DNA of 64,000 nt from Hydractinia symbiolongicarpus (GCF_029227915.1 NC_079885.1:14705001-14769000), one strand, 5' to 3'; counted from the first letter of the stretch, positions 52,501-60,795 are shown. Notes: generated by a model not told the origin, from the sequence alone. A program made the numbers and translations.

Positions 52501-53893
52501 CGTTTTCTTTGGCACCTTGGCGTTAGAAGACCGGCAACTACGGGCACAGTCCTCTAAATGCTATAGTATGGCCATTTCCAGTTAAATAAAGGTGTTATAC
52601 GTGAATACCATCGTTCCACCTGCCTGCGCAGGTTACCATGGGAGTAGTCCTTCTAGTCTCAATGGAATATGACGTCTGAAGTTCTTTTCCTTGGTGCCAT
52701 GGCTATAGAATACTGTGAACTACGTGCACAGCCCTCTAAAGGCAGTAATATGTCCATTTGCAGCCTAATAAAGGCCTTACACGTAAATAACGTGCTTCCA
52801 TGCTCCCAGCCATGCTACCATTGATCTAGTCCTTCCAGTCTCAATGGACTATGACGTCCCAAGTCGTTTTCTTTGACGCTGTGACGTTTGAAAACCCGCA
52901 AGTACGCGCACAGTCCTCTAAATGCTATAGTATGGCCATTTGCAGCCTAATAAAGGCCTTACACGTAAATCACGTTCTTCCACGTCCCCAGCAAGGCTAC
53001 CAATGGTCTAGTGTTCCCAGTCTTAATGGAATATGACGTCCAAAGTCCTTTTCCTTGACGCCATGGCGTTAGAACACTGTTAACTACGTGCACAGTCCTC
53101 TAAATGCTGTAACATGGCCTTTTGCAGACTAATAAAGGCCTTACACGTAAACCACGTGCTTCCACGCTGCCAACCAGGCTACCATTGGTCTAGTGTTTTC
53201 AGTCTCAATGGAATATGACGTCCCAATTCATTTTCCTTAGCGCCATGGCTTTAGAACACTTTTAACTCCGTGCACAGCCCTCTAAAGGCTGTAATATGGC
53301 CATTTCCAGTTAAATAAAGGTGTTATACGTGAATACCATCGTTCCACCTGCCTGCGCAGGTTACCATGGGAGTAGTCCTTCTAGTCTCAATGGAATATGA
53401 CGTCTGAAGTTCTTTTCCTTGGTGCCATGGCTATAGAATACTGTGAACTACGTGCACAGCCCTCTAAAGGCAGTAATATGTCCATTTGCAGCCTAATAAA
53501 GGCCTTACACGTAAATCACGTTCTTCCACGTCCCCAGCAAGGCTACCAATGGTCTAGTGTTCCCAGTCTTAATGGAATAAGACGTCCAAAGTCCTTTTCC
53601 TTGGCGCCATGGCTATAGAACACTGTTAACTACGTGCACCTGTAAGCTGTATTATTACCTTTGCAGCCTATAAAAGGCCTTAGACGTAAACCACGTGCTT
53701 CCACGCTCCCAGCCAGGCTACCATTGATCTAGTCCTTCTAGTCTCAATGGAATATGACGTCTGAAGTTCTTTTCCTTGGTGCCATGGCTATAGAATACTG
53801 TGAACTACGTGGACAGCCCTCTAAAGGCAGTAATATGTCCTTTTACAGACTAATAAAGGCCTTGCACGTAAATCACGTTCTTCCACGTCCCCA
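52501..53893. repeat. Divergent edge monomers next to the 5S array
   Basis: These monomers carry variants scarcely seen elsewhere: GACGTCTGAAGTTC with TTGGTGCCATGGC and TACTGTGAACTACG at 52671, 53399 and 53756. The first two are 728 bp apart (four monomers). A monomer near 53635 has lost part of its left half (GTGCACCTGTAAGC), resembling the CCCCTGTAAGC form at 24430 and 30828. The last monomer runs 53756-53893 and stops after CCACGTCCCCAG. Divergence toward an array edge fits reduced exchange at the border. Confidence 0.85.
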
Positions 53894-53968
53894 GAAATAT
53901 GACCTTTAAAGTTTAAACCATTTTCGATGTAATGTGCTAATAAATCGTAGATATCTGCCCGTTTGTTT

Positions 53969-54087
53969 GTCTACGACCATACCACGATGAACACACCTGT
54001 TCTCGTCCGATCAGGAAAGTTAAGCATCGTCGGGCCGGGATAGTACCTGGATGGGGAACCGCCTGGGAACTCCCGGTGTCGTAGGCT
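53969..54087 (+). rRNA. 5S ribosomal RNA, gene 1 (array-edge variant)
   Basis: 5S rRNA is transcribed by RNA polymerase III and joins the large ribosomal subunit. This first copy has five changes from the majority gene: C46G, G48A, T79C, C89A, T106C. Two of them break pairs in helix III (C29-G48 and G31-C46), and T79C is next to box C. T106C makes helix V (67-72 with 103-108) perfectly Watson-Crick. It has a TATA-like AATAAAT at 53939-53945 and a T5 terminator at 54094-54098. Only 75 bp separate its start from the satellite border, so any upstream element beyond that is missing. It is probably poorly functional or decaying. Confidence 0.93.
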
Positions 54088-54537
54088 ATTGACTTTTTCA
54101 CGTTACATTATTTATCATTACGACTGTGACGTACCTTTTTTACGCAATAGCCGCTGAGTAAATCAAGTAAGTGACGTGATTAGAAGTTGCTTTCCCTTCA
54201 AAAAGGCTACAATCTTGCTGCAATAAATGCGCCACGTCGCAAATGAATGGATTACGAGCGTCAGACAAAGAAAATGACGAAGTAGTTACTTTGCTAATTA
54301 ACTTTGTCATATGAAAATTAAGTCTGAAAGTACCCTAGATTGCCTTCGTTGGAACTTTTTTCCCGTAATCTTAAAGCGCATGGTTGTCGTAAATAATGGA
54401 TAGCGCTTGAAAAGAGCTTTCAAATGCACATAAACACGACCTATTTCGGATAATCCAGTCAAGAAATATGACCTTTAAAGTTTAAACCATTAACGATGTA
54501 ATGTGCCAATAAATCGTAGATATCTGCCCGTTTGTTT
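54088..54537. other. 5S spacer 1, edge variant
   Basis: It differs at many scattered positions from interior spacers (for example GTACCTTTTTTACG, AAAAAGGCTAC, ATGACGAAGTAG, ATAATGGATAGCG, CCATTAACGATG). No indel changes its 450-bp length. Nothing else is seen in it. Confidence 0.85.
54094..54098 (+). terminator. Pol III terminator of 5S gene 1 (T5), typical of the array
   Basis: Five T residues at +7 to +11 after the gene end, within GACTTTTTCACG. This position is constant across units; exceptions are units 3 (TATTT), 9 (T6) and 16 (T4). Confidence 0.9.
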
Positions 54538-54655
54538 GTCTACGACCATACCACGATGAACACACCTGTTCTTGTCCCATCACGGAAGTTAAGCATCGTC
54601 GGGGCGGGATAGTACTTGGATGGGGGACCGGCTGGGATACCCGGTGTCGTAGGCT
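54538..54655 (+). rRNA. 5S ribosomal RNA, gene 2 (likely pseudogene, 118 nt)
   Basis: Relative to the majority gene it has C36T, G41C, C67G, C89G and C94G, plus a 1-nt loss around 101-106 (GGGATACCCGG). C67G and the loss leave helix V with mismatches at both ends, and C94G falls in box C. The T5 terminator at 54662-54666 is intact, but the second T-run 49 nt downstream is interrupted (CTTTCTTATG). This is the most damaged copy in the window. Confidence 0.9.
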
Positions 54656-55105
54656 ATTGACTTTTTCACGTTACATTATTTATCATTACGACTGGGACGT
54701 ATCTTTCTTATGCAATAGCCGCTGAGTAAATCAAGTAAGTGACATGATTAGAAGCTTCTTTCCCTTAAAAACGGCTACAATCTTGCTGCAATAAATGCGC
54801 CACGTCGCAAATAAATGGATTAAGAGCGTCAGACAAAGAAAATGGCGATGTAGTTACTTTGCTAATTAACTTTGTCATATGAAAATTAAGTCTGCAAGTA
54901 CCCTGGATTGCCTTCGTTGGAACTTTTTACCGGAAATCATGTAGCGCATTATTGTTGTAAAGAATCGATAGCGCTTAAAAAGAGCTGTCAAATGCACATA
55001 AACACGACCTATTTCGAATGATCCAGTCAGGAAATATGACCTTTAAAGTTTGAACCATTTTCGATGTACTGTGCTAATAAATCGCAGATATCTGCACGTT
55101 TTTTT
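54656..55105. other. 5S spacer 2, edge variant
   Basis: Carries private changes such as AAGCTTCTTTCCC, GATTAAGAGCG and TCATGTAGCGC, and the T7 just before gene 3. It shares AATGGATTAAGAGC and TTTCTTTCCC-like variation with the spacer after gene 16. The distal T6 is interrupted. Confidence 0.8.
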
Positions 55106-55224
55106 GTCTACGACCATACCACGATGAACACACCTGTTCTCGTCCGATCACAGAAGTTAAGCATCGTCGGGCCGGGAGAGTACTTTGATGGGGGACCGCA
55201 TGGGATCTCCCGGTGTCGTAGGCT
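55106..55224 (+). rRNA. 5S ribosomal RNA, gene 3 (variant, proximal terminator lost)
   Basis: Seven changes from the majority gene: G47A, T73G, G81T, C89G, C95A, A101T, T106C. G47A turns a U-G pair of helix III into U-A, and T106C restores a full helix V, but G81T and C95A alter box C. The usual T5 is mutated to TATTT at 55231-55235, so the first usable run is T6 at 55273-55278. Seven T residues lie immediately upstream of +1 (55099-55105), unlike other units. Function is doubtful. Confidence 0.92.
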
Positions 55225-55230
55225 ATTGAC

Positions 55231-55235
55231 TATTT
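55231..55235 (+). terminator. Mutated proximal terminator of 5S gene 3
   Basis: The T5 is interrupted to TATTT, which is too short for normal Pol III release. A transcript would be expected to extend about 50 nt to the T6 downstream. Confidence 0.75.
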
Positions 55236-55272
55236 CACGTTACATTATTTATCATTACGACTGTGACGTATC

Positions 55273-55278
55273 TTTTTT
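55273..55278 (+). terminator. Distal T6 run, possible back-up terminator (unit 3 example)
   Basis: T6 within TATCTTTTTTACGC, beginning 49 nt past the gene end in nearly all units (for example 54136-54141 and 55842-55847). It is broken in unit 2. Placement fits a fail-safe terminator. Confidence 0.6.
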
Positions 55279-55644
55279 ACGCAATAGCCGCTGAGTAAAT
55301 CAAGTAAGGGACGTGATTAGAAGTTGCTTTCCCTTCAAAACGGCTACAATCTTGCTGCAATAAATGCGCCACGTCGCAAATAAATGGATTACGAGCGTCA
55401 GACAAAGAAAATGGCGATGTAGTTACTTTGCTAATTAACTTTGTCATATGAAAATTAAGTCTGAAAGTACCCTAGATTTCCTTCGTTGGAACTTTTTACC
55501 GGAAATCTTAAAGCGCATGGTTGTCGTAAAGAATCGATAGCGCTTAAAAAGAGCTGTCAAATACACATAAACACGACCTATTCCGGATGATCCAGTCAAG
55601 AAATATGACCTTTAAAGTTTGAACCATTTTCGATGTAATGTGCC

Positions 55645-55651
55645 AATAAAT
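55645..55651 (+). promoter_or_regulatory. TATA-like upstream element of 5S genes (AATAAAT at -30)
   Basis: AATAAAT occupies -30 to -24 in every unit except unit 15, where it is AATAATT. Upstream TATA-like elements near -30 assist 5S transcription in several invertebrates and fungi; a role here is inferred from constant position and near-complete conservation. Confidence 0.6.
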
Positions 55652-55674
55652 CGTAGATATCTGCCCGTTTGTTT

Positions 55675-55793
55675 GTCTACGACCATACCACGATGAACAC
55701 ACCTGTTCTCGTCCGATCACGGAAGTTAAGCATCGTCGGGCCGGGATAGTACTTGGATGGGGCACCGCCTGGGAACTCCTGGTGTCGTAGGCT
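55675..55793 (+). rRNA. 5S ribosomal RNA, gene 4 (majority sequence)
   Basis: The reference copy for this array. Helix I pairs 1-9 (GTCTACGAC) with 110-118 (GTCGTAGGC). Helix V pairs 67-72 (CCGGGA) with 103-108 (TCCTGG), including one G-U wobble. The type-1 Pol III internal promoter fits box A around 49-63 (AAGTTAAGCATCGTC), an intermediate element at 67-72, and box C at 80-97 (TGGATGGGGCACCGCCTG). Start and end were set by helix I. A TATA-like AATAAAT lies at -30 to -24 and a T5 terminator at 55800-55804. Seven other genes in the window are identical (5, 6, 7, 9, 11, 12, 18), so this is the likely expressed form. Confidence 0.98.
55723..55771 (+). promoter_or_regulatory. Type-1 Pol III internal control region (example, gene 4)
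   Basis: Gene positions 49-97: box A about 49-63, intermediate element 67-72, box C 80-97, placed by alignment to the known animal 5S layout bound by TFIIIA. Box C is altered in genes 2, 3, 8, 13 and 14; C89 is replaced by G in several variants and by A in gene 1. Confidence 0.75.
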
Positions 55794-56243
55794 ATTGACT
55801 TTTTCACGTTACATTATTTATCATTACGACTGTGACATATCTTTTTTACGCAATAGCCGCTGAGTAAATCAAGAAAGAGACATGATTAGAAGTTGCTTTC
55901 CCTTCAAAACGGCTACAATCGTGCTGCAATAAATGCGCCACGTCGCAAATGAATGGATTACGAGCGTCAGACAAAGAAAATGGCGATGTACTTACTTTGC
56001 TATCTAACTTTGTCATATGAAAATTAAGTCTGAAAGTACCCTAGATTGCCTTCGTTGGAACTTTTTACCGGAAATCATAAAGCGCATTATTGTTGTAAAG
56101 AATCGATAGTGCTTAAAAAGAGCTTTCAAATGCACATAAACACGACCTATTCCGGATGATCCAGTCAAGAAATATGACCTTTAAAGTTTGAACCATTTTC
56201 GATGTAATGTGCTAATAAATCGTAGATATCTGCCCGTTTGTTT
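55794..56243. other. Representative 450-bp 5S spacer (between genes 4 and 5)
   Basis: In order: T5 terminator, ATTATTTATCATTACGACTG, distal T6, CAATAGCCGCTGAG, the tract GTCAGACAAAGAAAATGGCG, GTCATATGAAAATTAAG, CCTTCGTTGGAAC, AATCGATAG, then ATATGACCTTTAAAG and AATAAAT before the next gene. Short open frames spanning the spacer and gene on the - strand are incidental. No RNA gene is recognisable, and conservation is high along the whole spacer, as expected from concerted evolution. Confidence 0.9.
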
Positions 56244-56362
56244 GTCTACGACCATACCACGATGAACACACCTGTTCTCGTCCGATCACGGAAGTTAAGC
56301 ATCGTCGGGCCGGGATAGTACTTGGATGGGGCACCGCCTGGGAACTCCTGGTGTCGTAGGCT
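56244..56362 (+). rRNA. 5S ribosomal RNA, gene 5 (majority sequence)
   Basis: Identical to gene 4 over 119 nt. T5 terminator at 56369-56373. Its downstream spacer carries GATTACAAG where gene 4's has GATTAGAAG, and GACGTATC where gene 4's has GACATATC; the pair 4+5 is repeated as 6+7. Confidence 0.97.
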
Positions 56363-56812
56363 ATTGACTTTTTCACGTTACATTATTTATCATTACGACT
56401 GTGACGTATCTTTTTTACGCAATAGCCGCTGAGTAAATCAAGAAAGAGACATGATTACAAGTTGCTTTCCCTTCAAAACGGCTACAATCGTGCTGCAATA
56501 AATGCGCCACGTCGCAAATGAATGGATTACGAGCGTCAGACAAAGAAAATGGCGATGTAGTTACTTTGCTAATTAACTTTGTCATATGAAAATTAAGTCT
56601 GAAAGTACCCTAGATTTCCTTCGTTGGAACTTTTTACCGGAAATCTTAAAGCGCATGGTTGTCGTAAAGAATCGATAGCGCTTAAAAAGACCTGTCAAAT
56701 ACACATAAACACGACCTATTCCGGATGATCCAGTCAAGAAATATGACCTTTAAAGTTTGAACCATTTTCGATGTAATGTGCCAATAAATCGTAGATATCT
56801 GCCCGTTTGTTT

Positions 56813-56931
56813 GTCTACGACCATACCACGATGAACACACCTGTTCTCGTCCGATCACGGAAGTTAAGCATCGTCGGGCCGGGATAGTACTTGGATGGGG
56901 CACCGCCTGGGAACTCCTGGTGTCGTAGGCT
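56813..56931 (+). rRNA. 5S ribosomal RNA, gene 6 (majority sequence)
   Basis: Identical to gene 4. Unit 6 is a near-exact copy of unit 4 at 1138 bp (two units), sharing the spacer variant GACATATC. T5 terminator at 56938-56942. Confidence 0.97.
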
Positions 56932-57381
56932 ATTGACTTTTTCACGTTACATTATTTATCATTACGACTGTGACATATCTTTTTTACGCAATAGCCGCTG
57001 AGTAAATCAAGAAAGAGACATGATTAGAAGTTGCTTTCCCTTCAAAACGGCTACAATCGTGCTGCAATAAATGCGCCACGTCGCAAATGAATGGATTACG
57101 AGCGTCAGACAAAGAAAATGGCGATGTACTTACTTTGCTATCTAACTTTGTCATATGAAAATTAAGTCTGAAAGTACCCTAGATTGCCTTCGTTGGAACT
57201 TTTTACCGGAAATCATAAAGCGCATTATTGTTGTAAAGAATCGATAGTGCTTAAAAAGAGCTTTCAAATGCACATAAACACGACCTATTCCGGATGATCC
57301 AGTCAAGAAATATGACCTTTAAAGTTTGAACCATTTTCGATGTAATGTGCTAATAAATCGTAGATATCTGCCCGTTTGTTT

Positions 57382-57500
57382 GTCTACGACCATACCACGA
57401 TGAACACACCTGTTCTCGTCCGATCACGGAAGTTAAGCATCGTCGGGCCGGGATAGTACTTGGATGGGGCACCGCCTGGGAACTCCTGGTGTCGTAGGCT
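57382..57500 (+). rRNA. 5S ribosomal RNA, gene 7 (majority sequence)
   Basis: Identical to gene 4. The first bases downstream are AATGAC instead of ATTGAC, and the T5 terminator at 57507-57511 is intact. It shares the GATTACAAG spacer variant with unit 5. Confidence 0.97.
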
Positions 57501-57950
57501 AATGACTTTTTCACGTTACATTATTTATCATTACGACTGTGACGTATCTTTTTTACGCAATAGCCGCTGAGTAAATCAAGAAAGAGACATGATTACAAGT
57601 TGCTTTCCCTTCAAAACGGCTACAATCGTGCTGCAATAAATGCGCCACGTCGCAAATGAATGGATTACGAGCGTCAGACAAAGAAAATGGCGATGTATTT
57701 AGTTTGCTAACTAACTTTGTCATATGAAAATTAAGTCTGAAAGTACCCTAGATTGCCTTCGTTGGAACTTTTTACCGGAAATCTTAAAGCGCATTATTGT
57801 CGTAAAGAATCGATAGCGCTTAAAAAGAGCTTTCAAATGCACATAAACACGACCCATTCCGGATGATCCAGTCAAGAAATATGACCTTTAAAGTTTGAAC
57901 CATTTTCGATGTAATGTGCTAATAAATCGTAGATATCGGCCCGTTTGTTT

Positions 57951-58069
57951 GTCTACGACCATACCACTATGAACACACCTGTTCTCGTCCGATCACGAAA
58001 GTTAAGCATCGTCGGGCCGGGATAGTACTTGGATGGGGGACCGCCTCGGAACTCCTGGTGTCGTAGGCT
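57951..58069 (+). rRNA. 5S ribosomal RNA, gene 8 (G18T/G97C variant class)
   Basis: Differs from the majority at G18T, G48A, C89G and G97C (GCCTCGGAAC). G48A opens the C29-G48 pair of helix III; G97C changes the last base of box C. Gene 13 has exactly the same four changes, and gene 14 shares three of them. T5 terminator at 58076-58080. Whether this class is expressed cannot be told from sequence. Confidence 0.95.
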
Positions 58070-58519
58070 ATAGACTTTTTCATGTTACATTATTTATCAT
58101 TACGACTGTGACGTATCTTTTTTACGCAATAGCTGCTGAGTAAATCAAGAAAGAGACATGATTAGAAGTTGCTTTCCCTTCAAAACGGCTACAATCGTGC
58201 TGCAATAAATGCGCCACGTCGCAAATAAATGGACTACGAGCGTCAGACAAAGAAAATGGCGATGTAGTTACTTTACTAATTAACTTTGTCATATGAAAAT
58301 TAAGACTGAAAGTACCCTAGAATTCCTTCGTTGGAACTTTTTACCGGAAATCTTAAAGCGCATGGTTGTCGTAAAGAATCGATAGCGCTTAAAAAGAGCT
58401 TTCAAATACACATAAACACGACCTATTCCGGATGATCTAGTCAAGAAATATGACCTTTAAAGTTTGAACCATTTTCGATGTAATGTGCTAATAAATCGTA
58501 GATATCTGCCCGTTTGTTT

Positions 58520-58638
58520 GTCTACGACCATACCACGATGAACACACCTGTTCTCGTCCGATCACGGAAGTTAAGCATCGTCGGGCCGGGATAGTACTTG
58601 GATGGGGCACCGCCTGGGAACTCCTGGTGTCGTAGGCT
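58520..58638 (+). rRNA. 5S ribosomal RNA, gene 9 (majority sequence)
   Basis: Identical to gene 4. The terminator is lengthened to T6 (58645-58650) by a C-to-T change in the flanking TTTTTCACG. Confidence 0.97.
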
Positions 58639-59088
58639 ATTGACTTTTTTACGTTACATTATTTATCATTACGACTGTGACGTATCTTTTTTACGCAATA
58701 GCCGCTGAGTAAATCAAGAAAGAGACATGATTAGAAGTTGCTTTCCCTTCAAAACGGCTACAATCGTGCTGCAATAAATGCGCCACGTCGCAAATGAATG
58801 GATTACGAGCGTCAGACAAAGAAAATGGCGATGTACTTACTTTGCTAACTAACTTTGTCATATGAAAATTAAGTCTGAAAGTACCCTAGATTGCCTTCGT
58901 TGGAACTTTTTACCGGAAATCATAAAGCGCATTATTGTCGTAAAGAATCGATAGCGCTTAAAAGGAGCTTTCAAATGCACATAAACACGAACAATTTCCG
59001 ATCACCCAGTCAAGAATTATGATCTTTAAAGTTCGAACCATTTTCGATGTAATGTGCCAATAAATCGTAGATATCTGCCCGTTTGTTT
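58639..59088. other. 5S spacer 9, with divergent 3' part
   Basis: The last ~130 bp are unusual: CTTAAAAGGAGC, CACGAACAATTTCCGATCACCC, AAGAATTATGATC and AGTTCGAACC. The same set recurs 3414 bp (six units) downstream in the spacer at 62053-62502, so it descends from one variant unit. Confidence 0.9.
58645..58650 (+). terminator. T6 terminator of 5S gene 9
   Basis: A C-to-T change extends the usual T5 to T6. Confidence 0.85.
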
Positions 59089-59207
59089 GTCTACGACCAT
59101 ACCACGATGAACACACCTGTTCTCGTCCGATCACGGAAGTTAAGCATCGTCGGGCCGGGATAGTACTTGGATGGGGCACCGCCTGGGAACTGCTGGTGTC
59201 GTAGGCT
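59089..59207 (+). rRNA. 5S ribosomal RNA, gene 10 (C104G variant)
   Basis: One change from the majority, C104G (AACTGCTGG), which puts a G-G mismatch opposite G71 in helix V. Its upstream spacer is the divergent form with CACGAACAATTTCCGATC and AGTTCGAACC, shared only with unit 16. T5 terminator at 59214-59218. Confidence 0.95.
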
Positions 59208-59657
59208 ATTGACTTTTTCACGTTACATTATTTATCATTACGACTGTGACGTATCTTTTTTACGCAATAGCCGCTGAGTAAATCAAGAAAGAGACATGAT
59301 TAGAAGTTGCTTTCCCTTCAAAACGGCTACAATCGTGCTGCAATAAATGCGCCACGTCGCAAATGAATGGATTACGAGCGTCAGACAAAGAAAATGGCGA
59401 TGTACTTACTTTGCTAACTAACTTTGTCATATGAAAATTAAGTCTGAAAGTACCCTAGATTGCCTTCGTTGGAACTTTTTACCGGAAATCATAAAGCGCA
59501 TTATTGTTGTAAAGAATCGATAGCGCTTAAAAAGAGCTTTCAAATGCACATAAACACGACCTATTCCGGATGATCCAGTCAAGAAATATGACCTTTAAAG
59601 TTTGAACCATTTTCGATGTAATGTGCTAATAAATCGTAGATATCTGCCCGTTTGTTT

Positions 59658-59776
59658 GTCTACGACCATACCACGATGAACACACCTGTTCTCGTCCGAT
59701 CACGGAAGTTAAGCATCGTCGGGCCGGGATAGTACTTGGATGGGGCACCGCCTGGGAACTCCTGGTGTCGTAGGCT
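59658..59776 (+). rRNA. 5S ribosomal RNA, gene 11 (majority sequence)
   Basis: Identical to gene 4. Units 11 and 12 are nearly identical, including the spacer variants GACATAATTACAAG and GTATTTAGTTTGC. T5 terminator at 59783-59787. Confidence 0.97.
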
Positions 59777-60226
59777 ATTGACTTTTTCACGTTACATTAT
59801 TTATCATTACGACTGTGACGTATCTTTTTTACGCAATAGCCGCTGAGTAAATCAAGAAAGAGACATAATTACAAGTTGCTTTCCCTTCAAAACGGCTACA
59901 ATCGTGCTGCAATAAATGCGCCACGTCGCAAATGAATGGATTACGAGCGTCAGACAAAGAAAATGGCGATGTATTTAGTTTGCTAACTAAATTTGTCATA
60001 TGAAAATTAAGTCTGAAAGTACCCTAGATTGCCTTCGTTGGAACTTTTTACCGGAAATCATAAAGCGCATTATTGTTGTAAAGAATCGATAGCGCTTAAA
60101 AAGAGCTTTCAAATGCACATAAACACGACCTATTCCGGATGATCCAGTCAAGAAATATGACCTTTAAAGTTTGAACCATTTTCGATGTAATGTGCTAATA
60201 AATCGTAGATATCTGCCCGTTTGTTT

Positions 60227-60345
60227 GTCTACGACCATACCACGATGAACACACCTGTTCTCGTCCGATCACGGAAGTTAAGCATCGTCGGGCCGGGATA
60301 GTACTTGGATGGGGCACCGCCTGGGAACTCCTGGTGTCGTAGGCT
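60227..60345 (+). rRNA. 5S ribosomal RNA, gene 12 (majority sequence)
   Basis: Identical to gene 4 and in a unit nearly identical to unit 11, so probably a recent single-unit duplication. T5 terminator at 60352-60356. Confidence 0.97.
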
Positions 60346-60795
60346 ATTGACTTTTTCACGTTACATTATTTATCATTACGACTGTGACGTATCTTTTTTA
60401 CGCAATAGCCGCTGAGTAAATCAAGAAAGAGACATAATTACAAGTTGCTTTCCCTTCAAAACGGCTACAATCGTGCTGCAATAAATGCGCCACGTCGCAA
60501 ATGAATGGATTACGAGCGTCAGACAAAGAAAATGGCGATGTATTTAGTTTGCTAACTAAATTTGTCATATGAAAATTAAGTCTGAAAGTACCCTAGATTG
60601 CCTTCGTTGGAACTTTTTACCGGAAATCTTAAAGCGCATTATTGTCGTAAAGAATCGATAGCACTTAAAAAGAGCTTTTAAATGCACATAAACACGACCC
60701 ATTCCGGATGATCCAGTCAAGAAATATGACCTTTAAAGTTTGAACCATTTTCGATGTAATGTGCTAATAAATCGTAGATATCGGCCCGTTTGTTT

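Larger units (their letters stand above)
1..53893. repeat. 182-bp satellite DNA array, about 296 tandem monomers
   Basis: A head-to-tail array of one monomer family. GACGTC or its mutated equivalent recurs at 101, 283, 465, 647, 829, 1011, 1193 and onward at exactly 182-bp steps, and all monomers share the order GACGTC, GGCGCCATGGC, GTTAAC or relatives, GTGCAC, AATATGGCC, CTAATAAAGG, TTCCA, TACCA. The window opens inside a monomer, so the array continues to the left. It ends in a truncated monomer at 53893. 182 is not a multiple of 3, so reading frame rotates between monomers; open frames reach only about 60-92 codons, on both strands, and are by-products. Tandem arrays of this monomer size are typical of pericentromeric, centromeric or subtelomeric heterochromatin; that location is inference. 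No known satellite name is recognised. Confidence 0.98.

Noticed and set aside
827-53618. Many short open frames of 60-92 codons in the satellite, some repeated identically, for example those beginning at 827, 2101, 6505 (- strand) and 20811
   Set aside because: They recur because the DNA repeats, occur on both strands, start or stop at ordinary monomer positions, and show no signal peptide, domain or codon bias. The 182-bp period changes frame at each monomer.
1-53893. CTTCGCGGGATACC in the satellite as a CENP-B box
   Set aside because: TTCG and the central A fit, but the second CGGG is missing; about 9 of 17 positions agree, within chance for a repeat of this kind.
54340-54365. CCTTCGTTGGAAC in each 5S spacer resembles the start of the mammalian CENP-B box
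   Set aside because: The first 11 bases agree, but the essential CGGG at the end is absent (CTTTTT instead), and CENP-B binding is not expected in a 5S spacer of an invertebrate-like genome.
55612-55630. On the - strand, GGTTCAAACTT in the 5S spacer resembles a Pol III B box (tRNA-like)
   Set aside because: No convincing A box at the right distance, no cloverleaf, and the last two bases of the B box do not fit.
55544-59221. Three - strand open frames of 87 codons in the 5S array (55544, 56682, 58958)
   Set aside because: They lie antisense across the 5S gene and its upstream spacer and reflect unit identity, not coding selection.
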